DNA from: an uncultured Spartobacteria bacterium
GTDB lineage: Bacteria > Verrucomicrobiota > Verrucomicrobiia > Chthoniobacterales > JAATET01
DNA length: 64,000 nucleotides
Reading direction: 5' to 3'
Assembly (NCBI GenBank): GCA_937901895.1
Contig: CALGTD010000042.1
Coordinates: 1 to 64,000 of the forward strand
Part shown: in pieces, positions 26,681-36,495 of the stretch
How positions within the stretch are numbered: the stretch's first letter is position 1
Layout of the letters: every line of letters starts with the position of its first letter
Made by a program: the position numbers and the translations under genes
The notes under the pieces: generated by a model
What the model saw: the letters and a program-made list of their open reading frames with translations, nothing else
Told to the model about the DNA's origin: nothing
Databases searched by the model: none

Positions 26681-29593
26681 ATGACCAGCGCCGAGATTCG
26701 CCAATCCTATCTGGATTTCTTCCGGGAGAAACAGCACACGATCGTGCCGTCGAGCTCGTTGATGCCCGACAGTCCGAACCTGCTCTTCACGAACGCAGGA
26801 ATGAACCAGTTCGTGCCGGTCTTCCTCGGCCAGAAGACGGCTGACGTCTCGAAGTGGGCGAATGCGATCCCGGGTCTGGATACGCGCGCGGCGGACACGC
26901 AGAAGTGCATCCGCGCCGGCGGCAAGCACAACGATCTCGAGGACGTCGGTCTCGACACGTATCACCACACGTTCTTCGAGATGCTCGGGAACTGGAGCTT
27001 CGGCGACTATTTCAAAAAGGAAGCCATCGCCTGGGCGTGGGAGCTAATTGTCGACCGGTGGAGGTTTCCTGTCGAACGGCTTTACGCCACGGTCTACGCG
27101 CCCGGAGAGGGCGATCCGAGCGAGTTCGACCAGGAGGCGTATGACTGCTGGGCAGCGCTGTTCACGAAGGCCGGGCTCGACCCGAAGGTTCACATCGTCA
27201 ACGGCAACAAAAAGGACAACTTCTGGATGATGGGCGACACGGGCCCGTGCGGTCCGTGTTCCGAGCTTCATGTCGATCTCACGCCGGCCGGCGACACGAA
27301 GGGCTCGCTGGTCAATGCCGGCGACGCGCGTTGCATCGAGATCTGGAATCTCGTGTTCATCCAATACAACGCGAACGCCGACGGCACCTTCTCGCCGCTG
27401 CCCGCGAAGCACGTGGACACCGGCATGGGCTTCGAGCGCGTGACCTCGATCATCCAGGGCACGAAGAATTTCACCGACTTCGGGAATGCAAAAATCTCGA
27501 ACTACGAGACGGACATCTTCCGGCCGATCTTCGACGAACTCGAGCGCATCAGCGGGCGCAAGTATGGCAGCACCCTGCCCGCGCCCGGCTCGACCGGCGA
27601 TACGGAGCAGGAGCATGTCGACGTGGCATTCCGCGTGATCGCCGATCATATCCGCACGCTCAGCTTTGCGATTGCGGACGGCATTCAACCGGGGAACACG
27701 GATCGAAACTACGTCCTGCGCCGCATTCTGCGCCGGGCCGTTCGTTACGGTCGCACGCTCGGGCTGCATGAGCCGTTTTTCTACAAGCTCGTCGCCGTGC
27801 TCGCGCGCACGATGGGTGACGTTTTCCACGAACTGCGTCTCAAGCAGAAGCATGTCGAGGAGGTCATTCGTCGCGAAGAGGAGGCGTTCAACAAGACGCT
27901 CGATCGCGGAATCCGGATGTTCGAGAGCGAGGTGTTTGCCCGTGCGCTCGCCGCGGCGGCGCAGGCCGACGGACTCGCGATGGTGCTGAAGTCCGAGTCG
28001 TTCTTCGTTCCCGAGCCGGGCAGGTCTCCGGAGGAGGTCGACGTTTCGGAAGTCGTGTTCTCGCGCGGCGGGGAAACCGTTGCCGGCTTTGATTCCGCCG
28101 AATTGCTCGAGGGAGCGTGGCGAAAGGTGCTGAAGACGACGCCGAGGATCTCCGGCGAGGACGCCTTCAAGCTCTACGACACCTACGGATTTCCCGTGGA
28201 TCTCACGGACCTCATGGCCCGCGAGCGCGGGCTCACGGTGGACATCGCCGGGTTCGAATCGCTCATGGAGGCCCAGCGCGAGCGCGCCCGCGCCGCGCAG
28301 AAAAAGGAGGTCATTTCCGCGGAAGGCCGGACTGTCGAGACACAGACCCAGTTTGTCGGCTACGATGAACTCGAGGCGGAGGCCCGGGTCCTCGAGGTCG
28401 TTTCGAAGGATGGAGACACCTTTGCAATCGTCGACGTCAGCCCGCTCTATGCCGAGATGGGCGGTCAGGTCGGCGATACCGGCATTCTCATCGCGGGCGG
28501 GGAAATGTTTCCCATCACAAATACCGTCAAGCGTGGAGGGGCGTTTTTTCTCAAGCTGCCTTCCTCGGCCGCGATCGCCGCACCTTCCGAAGTGCGCCTT
28601 CAGGTGGACGCCGCGCGGCGCGTGGCGATTGAGCGCCATCACACCGTCACCCATTTGCTGCATTGGGCGTTGCATGAAGTGGTCAGCCGCGACGCGACGC
28701 AGAAGGGATCGTTTGTCGGGCCCGACAAGCTGACGTTCGACTTCAACAGCGGAGCGCTGACGCAGCAGCAGGTTCGCGACATCGAGAAACTCGTCAACGA
28801 GCGGATCCTCGAAAACGCGACCGTCTCGTGGATGGAGGTGCCGTATGCGGACGTGAAGACACGCCCTGACATCATGCAGTTCTTCGGTGACAAGTATGGC
28901 GAGACCGTTCGGGTGGTGCAGATCGGCGGGCGGCCCGAGGAACTGGACGGCTACTCGATGGAACTGTGCGGCGGCACGCACACGCGCACGACCGGACAAA
29001 TCGGCGTATTCCGCATCGTCAACGAGTCCGCCATCGCCGCCGGAGTGCGGCGCATCGAGGCGACCGCGGGATTGACCGCCTACGAGTCAGCCCGCGCGGA
29101 CATGGACCGGCTCCACGCGATCGCCGGAAAACTCAACGCCCCGCTCACGGAACTCGAGAAGAAACTCGAAGCCCTGCTCTCGCAACAAAAGGCGCTTGAG
29201 AAGCAGCTTGCCTCGCTCAAGCAGCAACAGGCGGCGGGTGTCGCGACGGGGTTGCTGGAGAAGGTTCGCAACGCCGGACTGAAGGTGCCCTCCATCATCG
29301 AGCACCTCGGGGATGCGGATGGAGATTACCTGCAGGCGGTGGCCGATGCGTTGAAGGGACGCTTCGACGGGGCGATTGTGCTCACCGGCTCGGCAAATGG
29401 TGCCGTCGCGCTCGTAGCGGCCGTTTCCCCCGCGCATACAAAGACGGTGCAGGCGGGCAAGTTGATTCAGGGAATTGCGCCGGTCGTCGGAGGAAAGGGC
29501 GGTGGCCGGCCGGACAATGCGCGTGGTGGCGGCAAGGACTCGACGAAGATCGACGAAGCCTTGCGCGAGGCGGAGCGCCTGCTGGGCTGCTGA
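26681..29593 (+). CDS. alaS: Alanyl-tRNA synthetase
   Basis: A 970-residue synthetase, somewhat longer than the 875 of E. coli. The class II catalytic core (YLDFFREKQHTIVPSSSL, FTNAGMNQFVP, HHTFFEMLGNWSFGDYF) is followed by the anticodon-recognition region, the editing domain with HHTVTHLLHWAL (zinc ligands near 652) and CGGTHTRTTG (near 762), a coiled linker, and a C-terminal DHHA1/glycine-rich domain ending near GGKGGGRPDNARGGG. It charges tRNA-Ala and edits Ser/Gly errors. The ATG at 26681 is chosen because MTSAEIRQSYLDFF aligns with family N-termini. Confidence 0.96.
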   Translation: MTSAEIRQSYLDFFREKQHTIVPSSSLMPDSPNLLFTNAGMNQFVPVFLGQKTADVSKWANAIPGLDTRAADTQKCIRAGGKHNDLEDVGLDTYHHTFFEMLGNWSFGDYFKKEAIAWAWELIVDRWRFPVERLYATVYAPGEGDPSEFDQEAYDCWAALFTKAGLDPKVHIVNGNKKDNFWMMGDTGPCGPCSELHVDLTPAGDTKGSLVNAGDARCIEIWNLVFIQYNANADGTFSPLPAKHVDTGMGFERVTSIIQGTKNFTDFGNAKISNYETDIFRPIFDELERISGRKYGSTLPAPGSTGDTEQEHVDVAFRVIADHIRTLSFAIADGIQPGNTDRNYVLRRILRRAVRYGRTLGLHEPFFYKLVAVLARTMGDVFHELRLKQKHVEEVIRREEEAFNKTLDRGIRMFESEVFARALAAAAQADGLAMVLKSESFFVPEPGRSPEEVDVSEVVFSRGGETVAGFDSAELLEGAWRKVLKTTPRISGEDAFKLYDTYGFPVDLTDLMARERGLTVDIAGFESLMEAQRERARAAQKKEVISAEGRTVETQTQFVGYDELEAEARVLEVVSKDGDTFAIVDVSPLYAEMGGQVGDTGILIAGGEMFPITNTVKRGGAFFLKLPSSAAIAAPSEVRLQVDAARRVAIERHHTVTHLLHWALHEVVSRDATQKGSFVGPDKLTFDFNSGALTQQQVRDIEKLVNERILENATVSWMEVPYADVKTRPDIMQFFGDKYGETVRVVQIGGRPEELDGYSMELCGGTHTRTTGQIGVFRIVNESAIAAGVRRIEATAGLTAYESARADMDRLHAIAGKLNAPLTELEKKLEALLSQQKALEKQLASLKQQQAAGVATGLLEKVRNAGLKVPSIIEHLGDADGDYLQAVADALKGRFDGAIVLTGSANGAVALVAAVSPAHTKTVQAGKLIQGIAPVVGGKGGGRPDNARGGGKDSTKIDEALREAERLLGC

Positions 29594-29769
29594 TTTTAGC
29601 GGTTCGGACGCGTTCCCCTTTGCGGGACGCTGGAGGTGATTCAGGCGCAATTGCCTACACGGGCATGCGGGGATTGGGCGATGCCGACGTCGGGGCATTC
29701 TCCGATAGCTGCACCAACATTGGGGGGCGAACTTTGGGAAAACTGCGAAACCTCCACTCAAAGTCCGCC

Positions 29770-31182
29770 ATGACCTCTCGAACATTGCTCCCTGCCGTTG
29801 CCTTCCTTGTCGCCCTATCCCGCCTTGAAGCTGCACCCATCAGCTTCCCCGCGGGAACCTTTGAGGGCGGAACCTCCAGCCAGTGGGCGACCCAATCCAC
29901 GGGACTCGCCTCCGCCTCAACTCCCTCTGAGGCCGGAAACACCTTTGGCCGGGTCGCTATCACCGGAATTGGCAGTGGGAGCCTTTCCACGAGCGTCGCT
30001 TCTCCGTTTCAAGCCACGAGTTTGTATGTGGTGTCCGTCGACCTGAGGTCCTCGACCTTGGTCAGTCTTGCGTCGCAGTCCTTCGAGCTGGAGGTGCTGG
30101 ACGGAAATTGCGCCGTCGTCGCGTCGCTGGATCAAAGCCAGCTCGTCGGCGTGTTGGGGACTAATCTGGGAGTGGTCAGCGAGCTCACGGGCGGTCTCTC
30201 CGGGTTGCTGGGGCGCGCGGATTTGATCGGGGTTTTGCAGCCGTTGCTCGAGTTGCTTCAGGGCGATTCGGCGCTTCTCGGCGCGGTGGAACAGTTGATC
30301 GATTCGCTGATTGGCGCGGATCCCAGTGTGGTCTCCGAACTGGTGGCCCTGCTTCAGCAGGTGCTTGCAGGAACGCTGGACCCGGCGACGCTGGATCTTT
30401 CCGACATTGCGTCCCTGCTCGACCTGCCGGAAGCCAGTCCGATCGTGGCGGCGGTTGACCAGTTTCTCGATTTCACCGTTGGGAATGATGGTCCGGTCGA
30501 GGCGGTGCTGAACCTTCTGCAGGTTCTCCTCGGGGGTGCTCCGGGCGACACCGCGCTGGTGCAGGAACTCCTCGCCGCGCTGGTTGGGGACGAGGGTCTC
30601 GTGGAACGGGTTGCCGACATCCTGCTGTATGCGCTGGCTGATGATGGTCTTCTCGGATCGCTGACCGAAACGCTGACCCGCAGCTTGCTCGGCGTGGCGA
30701 ACCCGAACGAATCCGGCTTCCAGACCGTGAAACTGATCTTCAGTGTGGGCTCAACGCCGCCCGAGGGGGCGATTGGAATCCGCCTTTCCGCCGCGGCGAC
30801 CGTGGCCCTGGGCGCGCAGGTCGATTACGACAACGTCACGATCGAGCGGTTTGCACTAGTGACTCCTCCGGGGCCGGGAGGTCCGGGCATCGTGGGCCGG
30901 CCCAGCGTGAACATTCGCGGAAAGAAGCTCCGCCCGGTGAAAGGAAATCGCATGGTCATTCGCGGAAAGGCCACCGCGGTCGGTGCTGACAACCGGATCA
31001 CTCGCGTCGAATACAACGTTCGGGGCAAGAGCGTGAAGAGCAAGAAATTCCGGAAGGCGAAAGGAGCGGAAAACTGGCGGTTTGTGGTGCGTCCGAAGGA
31101 CCCCAGGACCCGTATTCGCGTCCGTGCGGTTGATTCCTTCCAACAGAAGTCGCCGAAGCGCGTGGTCGCGCTCGTGAAATAG
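29770..31182 (+). CDS. Secreted protein with Leu-rich helical insert and basic C-terminal beta module
   Basis: A 470-residue exported protein starting at the ATG at 29770 (MTSRTLLPAVAFLVALSR, signal peptide). Residues about 20-110 and 315-365 look like two halves of one jelly-roll/carbohydrate-binding-like domain (SLYVVSVDLRSSTLVS, then GAIGIRLSAAATVALG and VDYDNVTIERF). Between them is a 200-residue Leu/Asp-rich helical stretch with loosely repeated LLxLLQGD-like units. After a Pro/Gly linker (PPGPGGPG) comes a basic module of about 90 residues (NIRGKKLRPVKGNRMVIRGK). No PEP-CTERM tail or membrane anchor is seen. Function not recognised. Confidence 0.65.
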   Translation: MTSRTLLPAVAFLVALSRLEAAPISFPAGTFEGGTSSQWATQSTGLASASTPSEAGNTFGRVAITGIGSGSLSTSVASPFQATSLYVVSVDLRSSTLVSLASQSFELEVLDGNCAVVASLDQSQLVGVLGTNLGVVSELTGGLSGLLGRADLIGVLQPLLELLQGDSALLGAVEQLIDSLIGADPSVVSELVALLQQVLAGTLDPATLDLSDIASLLDLPEASPIVAAVDQFLDFTVGNDGPVEAVLNLLQVLLGGAPGDTALVQELLAALVGDEGLVERVADILLYALADDGLLGSLTETLTRSLLGVANPNESGFQTVKLIFSVGSTPPEGAIGIRLSAAATVALGAQVDYDNVTIERFALVTPPGPGGPGIVGRPSVNIRGKKLRPVKGNRMVIRGKATAVGADNRITRVEYNVRGKSVKSKKFRKAKGAENWRFVVRPKDPRTRIRVRAVDSFQQKSPKRVVALVK

Positions 31183-31199
31183 AAGGAATTCTCAGCTTT

Positions 31200-31235
31200 C
31201 GACGCCCGCGCGCAGAAATGCGTCGGGCGTCGTTT
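31200..31235 (+). terminator. Intrinsic terminator candidate
   Basis: CGACGCCCG (31200-31208) pairs perfectly with CGGGCGTCG (31224-31232), followed by TTT. It sits 17 bases after the stop of the secreted protein and in the convergent gap before yebC. Confidence 0.6.
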
Positions 31236-31271
31236 GCTGTCGCGGAGGACATCCGCAACCGGGGTTGCCCG

Positions 31272-32000
31272 TCAGCGAACCGCCGCCCACACGCGGTGGA
31301 CGTCGTCGTGCTCGTCGAGGGCGTGGAGAAATTCGCCGACCTCCGCGGCCTGTTCGTCCGAGAGATTGGGGAATTGCTTGGCGACGTAGCCGAGTTCGCT
31401 GGTGACGACGGTCCACCCGTTCGCCGAGAGCCATTTCGAGACCGCTGCGGTGGCGGTGCGTTCGGTGATGAAGCGCGCGCCGGTGGCATCGGCGGGAATG
31501 TCGTCGTTCTGCTCGTGCGTGAGCGGCTCGACTTCGTTGGCGCCGGCCTCGATCGCGGCCTCCTCGATGTCCACCGCGTCGGGGCGATGCGCTTCGACGA
31601 GCCCGACATGGTCGAAGAGGAACTTGTTGCTGCCGGGGGTGCCGAGCTGGCCCTTCTTGAAAAGAACCCGGATTTCCGGGGCGGTGCGGTTGTTGTTGTC
31701 GGTGAGCACCTCGACGATCACCGGCACCTTGTGCGGCGCGTAGCCTTCGAAGACGACGTGCTCCATCACGAGCTTCTCGTCGCCGATGCCGGCGCCCTTC
31801 TTGATGGCCCGCTCGATCACGTCGCGGCTGACGCTGCCCTTCCGGGCCTTTTCCACGGCCGCCGCGAGTCGCGCGTTTCCGTCGGGATCGGGGCCGCCGA
31901 GCTTCGCGGCGACCATGATTTCCTTCACCATCTTGCCGATGGCCTGGCCCTTTTTGAGACCCGCCACCTCACGTTTCGCGTGCAACCACTGACGACCCAT
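31272..32000 (-). CDS. YebC/PmpR-family protein (translation/transcription regulator)
   Basis: A 242-residue member of the YebC/TACO1 family. The N-terminal signature is WLHAKREVAGLKKGQAIGKMVKEI, then GGPDPDGNARLAAAVEKA and the central block GYAPHKVPVIVEVLTDNNNRT, all diagnostic. Members were described as DNA-binding transcription regulators and more recently as ribosome-associated factors easing proline-rich stalling. The start region deviates slightly (MGRQWLHAK instead of MAGHSKW), which places it near the YeeN branch. It is divergent from the class II aldolase gene. Confidence 0.9.
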   Translation of the reverse strand: MGRQWLHAKREVAGLKKGQAIGKMVKEIMVAAKLGGPDPDGNARLAAAVEKARKGSVSRDVIERAIKKGAGIGDEKLVMEHVVFEGYAPHKVPVIVEVLTDNNNRTAPEIRVLFKKGQLGTPGSNKFLFDHVGLVEAHRPDAVDIEEAAIEAGANEVEPLTHEQNDDIPADATGARFITERTATAAVSKWLSANGWTVVTSELGYVAKQFPNLSDEQAAEVGEFLHALDEHDDVHRVWAAVR

Positions 32001-32152
32001 AGGGCGGAAAATCTAGAGAGTCCCCGGGAACTCTGGAAATCGCGAAATCGGAAAAAATCGTTCGCGCCCATCGCCGGGACCCTGCACGGGATCAAGACGG
32101 GACATTCTTCCTGCTTTCCTGAGCTCCGGATTCCCCGTTTAATCCCGGCCAC

Positions 32153-33226
32153 ATGTCAGAAGGTAAATTTCGCGCAGGTGTCCTCTTTGGGGACGAGGTG
32201 AAGGAAGTTCTCGATTACGCAAAGGCGAACGAGTTTGCGCTGCCGGCGGTGAACTGCACGGGCACGAGCTCGGTGAATGCGACGCTCGCCGCGGCACGCG
32301 AGGTGAAGTCGCCGGTGATCGTTCAATTCTCGAATGGCGGCGCGCAGTTTTTCATCGGGAAGGGCGTGAAGGGCGAGAACCAGCTCGGCCCCGTGCTTGG
32401 CGGTCTCGCCGGCGCGCATTACGTGGATGCGGCCGCAAAGGCCTACGGCGTGCCGGTGATCCTGCACACCGACCACTGCGCGAAGAAGCTGCTTCCGTGG
32501 ATTGACGGCCTGCTCGCCGGGAGCGAGGAGCAATTCGCGAAGACCGGCAAGCCGCTCTACAGCTCGCATATGCTCGACCTCAGCGAGGAGCCGATCGAGG
32601 AAAACATCGAGATCTGCTGCAAATACCTCGAGCGGATGGCGAAGATGGGCATGACGCTCGAGATCGAACTCGGCGTGACCGGAGGCGAGGAGGACGGCGT
32701 GGACAACTCCGGCGTCGAGGAATCCAGTCTCTACACGAAGCCCGAGGAAGTCGCCTACGCCTACGAGAAGCTGAGCGCCATTTCGCCGAACTTCACGATC
32801 GCCGCGGCGTTCGGCAACGTGCACGGCGTCTACAAGCCGGGCAACGTGAAGCTCAAGCCGTCGATCCTCGACGCGTCGCAGAAATACATCGAGGAGAAGT
32901 TCAAGACCGGGCCGAAGCCGGTGAACTTCGTCTTCCACGGCGGCAGCGGAAGCTCGCGCGAAGAGATTCGTGAAGCGCTCAGCTACGGCGCGGTGAAGAT
33001 GAACCTCGACACCGACCTGCAGTGGGCGTTCTGGGACGGCGTCCGCGAATACGAGGCGAAGAATCACGACTACCTCCAGGCCCAGATCGGCAACCCAACG
33101 GGTCCCGATTCGCCGAACAAGAAATACTACGATCCGCGCGTCTGGCTCGGCGCCGGCGAGGCGAGCTTCACGAAGCGGCTCGTCGCCTCGTTCGAGGATC
33201 TGAACTGCATCGGGCGCAACGCGTAG
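32153..33226 (+). CDS. fbaA: Class II fructose-bisphosphate aldolase (zinc-dependent)
   Basis: A 357-residue aldolase of the FbaA type. Zinc and substrate motifs are visible: VILHTDHCAKKLLPW (metal-binding His), the acidic block GGEEDGVDNSG, FGNVHGVYKPG, and FHGGSGSSREEI with the phosphate-binding serine region. It cleaves fructose 1,6-bisphosphate to DHAP and glyceraldehyde 3-phosphate. A TTTAAT box (32138-32143) lies nine bases before the ATG. A strong terminator follows at 33244. Confidence 0.95.
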   Translation: MSEGKFRAGVLFGDEVKEVLDYAKANEFALPAVNCTGTSSVNATLAAAREVKSPVIVQFSNGGAQFFIGKGVKGENQLGPVLGGLAGAHYVDAAAKAYGVPVILHTDHCAKKLLPWIDGLLAGSEEQFAKTGKPLYSSHMLDLSEEPIEENIEICCKYLERMAKMGMTLEIELGVTGGEEDGVDNSGVEESSLYTKPEEVAYAYEKLSAISPNFTIAAAFGNVHGVYKPGNVKLKPSILDASQKYIEEKFKTGPKPVNFVFHGGSGSSREEIREALSYGAVKMNLDTDLQWAFWDGVREYEAKNHDYLQAQIGNPTGPDSPNKKYYDPRVWLGAGEASFTKRLVASFEDLNCIGRNA

Positions 33227-33243
33227 CCTGACGCGGCCATGCT

Positions 33244-33270
33244 GCCGCGGTCATTGGACCGCGGCCTTTT
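33244..33270 (+). terminator. Intrinsic terminator after the class II aldolase
   Basis: GCCGCGGTC (33244-33252) pairs perfectly with GACCGCGGC (33257-33265) around the tetraloop ATTG, followed by CTTTT. It begins 18 bases after the stop codon. Confidence 0.85.
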
Positions 33271-33379
33271 GATTCCAGGGTGATCGGTGATCGTGCCGGC
33301 ACCCTCGCCGGCTGCTTTTTGCATGGAATCGCCGGCCATTCACCGCCAGCGGCGCACCCAGCTGCGATCGGAACATACA

Positions 33380-34045
33380 ATGCTGAAAGCCGTGATCTTC
33401 GATGTGGATGGGACGCTGGTGGATTCCGTGGACGCCCATGCGCGTTCGTGGTGGGAGACGCTGGCGGAGTTTGGGCACGACGTGGATTACGAGCGCGTGC
33501 GGCATCAGATCGGGAAGGGCGGCGACCAGCTGATGCGCGAGTTTCTTTCCGATGCGGAGATCCGCGAAAATGGCGGGCGGATCGAGAAAGCGCGGAAGGA
33601 TCGCTACATGCGGCGCTACATCGATGGCGTCCGCGGGTTTCCGAAGGTCCGGGAATTGTTTCAGCACATCCGCGACAGCGGGCGCCGCGTCGCACTCGCC
33701 TCCTCGGCGGGTGGCGATGAACTCGGAGCCTATAAGGAAAAGACGCGAATCGCAGACCTCGTCGAAGAGGAGACGTCCAAGGACGACGTCGAGCAGTCGA
33801 AGCCGCATCCGGACATTTTTCAGGCGGCGCTGGATCAGCTTTGTGGCGTGAGGGCTGCCGAGGCGATCGTCGTGGGGGATACGCCGTGGGATGCGATTGC
33901 GGCGAAGGGCGCCGGGCTGCGGATGGTGGGCGTGCTGTGCGGCGGATTCGACGAAAAGGAACTGCGCGAGGCCGGATGCATCGCGATTTTTCAAAGCCCT
34001 GCCGATCTCCTCGCCCGGTTCGATGAGTCGCCGCTTGGCGCGTAA
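33380..34045 (+). CDS. HAD-superfamily phosphatase (phosphoglycolate phosphatase-like)
   Basis: A 221-residue HAD hydrolase. Motif I is [10 protein letters not shown] at 7-16 (nucleophile Asp and acid/base Asp), a helical cap follows, motif II is in VALASSAGG, the motif III lysine is in QSKPHPDIF, and motif IV is [16 protein letters not shown]. It is of Gph/beta-phosphoglucomutase-like size; the substrate is not determinable. The ATG at 33380 is preferred because it places motif I immediately after the start. It lies between two aldolases of different classes. Confidence 0.88.
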   Translation: MLKAVIFDVDGTLVDSVDAHARSWWETLAEFGHDVDYERVRHQIGKGGDQLMREFLSDAEIRENGGRIEKARKDRYMRRYIDGVRGFPKVRELFQHIRDSGRRVALASSAGGDELGAYKEKTRIADLVEEETSKDDVEQSKPHPDIFQAALDQLCGVRAAEAIVVGDTPWDAIAAKGAGLRMVGVLCGGFDEKELREAGCIAIFQSPADLLARFDESPLGA

Positions 34046-34101
34046 ACGCCTTTACAGAGTCGCGCTTGAGGTGTCCTCTGGAAGCGAACCCGCGCCAGAC
34101 C

Positions 34102-35166
34102 ATGATCGACAACATCGTTTCCCTGCTCGGCGACAAGGCCGATTCCCTTCTCAAGCACGAGTGCAAGACGATCTCGCGCGATCTCCTGCACCTTCCCGGT
34201 CCGGATTTTGTGGACCGCATCTTCGCTCCGAGCGACCGGAATCAGCGCGTGCTGAACAACCTGCACTGGATGTATCGGCACGGCCGGCTCGGCGGCACGG
34301 GCTACATGTCGATTCTGCCGGTCGATCAAGGCATCGAGCACTCGGCCGGTGCGAGCTTCGCGGCGAACCCGATCTACTTCGATCCGGAGAGAATCATCGA
34401 ACTCGCGATCGAGGGTGGTTGCAATGCGGTGGCCTCGACGTTCGGCGTGCTCGGGATGTGTGCCCGCAAATACGCGCACAAGATTCCGTTCCTCGTGAAG
34501 ATCAATCACAACGAGCTCCTCACGTATCCGAACGAATACAAGGAGATCCTCTTCGGCACCATCGAGCAGGCCTACGACATGGGTGCGGCCGCTGTCGGTG
34601 CGACCGTGTATTTCGGAAGCGACGACGCGCATCACGAGATCGTTCAGATCGCCGAGGCCTTCGCGCATGCGCACGAGCTGGGCATGGCGACCGTGCTCTG
34701 GTGCTACCTGCGCAATCCCGCGTTCAAGAAAGGCAAGGATTACCATGTCTCCGCCGACCTCACCGGGCAGGCGAATCACCTCGGTGTCACGATCGGCGCC
34801 GACATCATCAAGCAGAAGCTCCCCGAAAACAACGGCGGCTACAAGGCGCTGAACACCGGCAGCTCGTCCTATGGCAAGCTCGACGAGCGCATCTACACGG
34901 AACTCACGAGCGATCATCCGATCGACCTCTGCCGCTACCAGGTCGCGAATTGCTACATGGGCCGCGCGGGCTTGATCAATTCCGGCGGTCCCTCGGGCAA
35001 GCACGATTTCCAGGATGCCGTCTTCACCGCAGTCGTGAACAAGCGCGCGGGCGGCACCGGTCTCATCAGCGGACGCAAGGCCTTTCAGCGCCCGATGGCC
35101 GAGGGTGTGAAACTGCTCAACACGATCCAGGACGTCTACCTCTGCAAGGACGTCACGATTGCGTAG
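34102..35166 (+). CDS. fbaB: Class I fructose-bisphosphate aldolase, DhnA/FbaB type
   Basis: A 354-residue Schiff-base aldolase of the archaeal/DhnA type, not homologous to the class II enzyme encoded upstream. Diagnostic parts are [17 protein letters not shown] near the N-terminus, [29 protein letters not shown], and the late block [14 protein letters not shown]. It catalyses the same cleavage as class II aldolase without a metal, and in other bacteria is tied to gluconeogenesis or to different oxygen/carbon conditions. The ATG at 34102 fits the family N-terminus better than an upstream start at 34066. Confidence 0.92.
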   Translation: MIDNIVSLLGDKADSLLKHECKTISRDLLHLPGPDFVDRIFAPSDRNQRVLNNLHWMYRHGRLGGTGYMSILPVDQGIEHSAGASFAANPIYFDPERIIELAIEGGCNAVASTFGVLGMCARKYAHKIPFLVKINHNELLTYPNEYKEILFGTIEQAYDMGAAAVGATVYFGSDDAHHEIVQIAEAFAHAHELGMATVLWCYLRNPAFKKGKDYHVSADLTGQANHLGVTIGADIIKQKLPENNGGYKALNTGSSSYGKLDERIYTELTSDHPIDLCRYQVANCYMGRAGLINSGGPSGKHDFQDAVFTAVVNKRAGGTGLISGRKAFQRPMAEGVKLLNTIQDVYLCKDVTIA

Positions 35167-35242
35167 GCGGGAATTCCCGGGACGATTCGATCAAAAACGG
35201 GTGGACAGACCTGATGGTCTGACTACTTGTTTTTAGGCGCAT

Positions 35243-36440
35243 AAACGACTGGGGCTTTTTCTCGCCGTTCTTCCCCTTGCCGGGGCGTTTGCCGGGATTC
35301 CCACCTATCGCCCTCTCGACTCCTTCGGCTCCGCCGGAAACGGTGCCGGCCAGTTCGAGGAGGCGTCGCTTATTGCGCTGAATCCCTCGTCCGGGCAGGT
35401 GTATGTGACGGACTGGAAGATGAATCGCGTCGTGCGGTTCAGCGCGACGGGCGCGTTCCTGAGTCAATGGGGGACCATGGGCTCCGCGAACAATCAGTTC
35501 GATTTCCCGTGGGGCATTGCGGTCGATCCCGCGGACGGAAAGGTTTACGTGAGTGACCGCTCGAACCATCGGGTTTCCATCTTCACCTCGGACGGCTCGT
35601 TCGAGAGCAAGTTCGGCATGATGGGCGAAGGGGCGGGACAGCTCCTCGCACCGAGTGGGGTCGCGGTCTCGCAGCCCACCGGGCAGATCTACGTCGCGGA
35701 AAATGGCAACTCGCGAATCCAGCGATTCGGGCTGTCGAAACACGACTATCTCAGCCAGTGGGGATCGATCGGTGGCGGCGACGGGAAGTTCGTCGAGCCC
35801 GGTGACATCGCCGTTTCAAACGACGGCCAGACCATCTACGTGAGCGACACGGCCAAATACGTCGTGCAGGTCTTCGACGCGGGTGGATATTTCCGATTCA
35901 AGTTCGGCGGTGCCGGCACTGCAGCGGGGAAATTCGACGTTCCGGTCGGTCGCCGTCGACTCGAAGAACCGCGTGTATGTCGCCGACTACGGAAACGACC
36001 GCGTGCAGGTCTTCTCGCCCGCCGGCGAATTTCTCACGAGCTTCGGAACCAGCGGCAGCGGTCTGGGGCAGATGAGCGAGCCCCAGGACATCGCCATTTC
36101 TCCGTCGGGCATCGTCTACGTCGTCGATGCGGGAAATCACCGCATCCAGCGCTGGCAGCTCGTCGAGACAAGCACCGCGCCTGTTTTGGAGATCAAAGGG
36201 AAAAAGAAAATCCGGACGTCCTCTGCCACCAGGGTCCTTCGGGGCTCGGTCGCCGATGCCGACGGCGACGCCGTGACGGTCACCGCCCGCATTGGCAGGA
36301 AGAAGGCGCGTGTTTCAGGGACCACGAGCTGGTCGCTGCGAGCACGGCTGAGCCCGGGCAGGAACAAGGTCGTCATTACCGCCAGGGATGCCGCGGGCGC
36401 GACCACCCGGCAGGTCGTCCGGATCCTGCGAACCTCGTAA
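35243..36440 (+). pseudogene. NHL-repeat secreted protein, broken by start loss and a frameshift
   Basis: The reading frame opens with a perfect signal peptide body (KRLGLFLAVLPLAGAFAG) but no start codon: the DNA reads ATAAACGACTGG where ATGAAACGACTGG would give MKRLG, so one G seems missing at about 35242. NHL/beta-propeller repeats follow (VYVTDWKMNRVVRFS, VYVSDRSNHRVSIF, IYVAENGNSRIQRF, IYVSDTAKYVVQVF). At about 35950 the frame shifts: GGTCGGTCGCC looks like GGTCGGTGTCGCC with two bases lost, after which the repeats resume in another frame (VYVADYGNDRVQVF) and run to TAA at 36440. The C-terminal roughly 85 residues resemble the tail module of the gene at 29770. Genuine decay or assembly error both fit. 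Confidence 0.75.
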
Positions 36441-36495
36441 CGCGCCGGCTGTTTTCGGACTCGCAAGAACGTTCGAATACTGCGAGCCAATCGGA

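Noticed and set aside
27044..28999. A 651-codon open frame on the minus strand
   Set aside because: It is antisense to alaS with no motif of its own.
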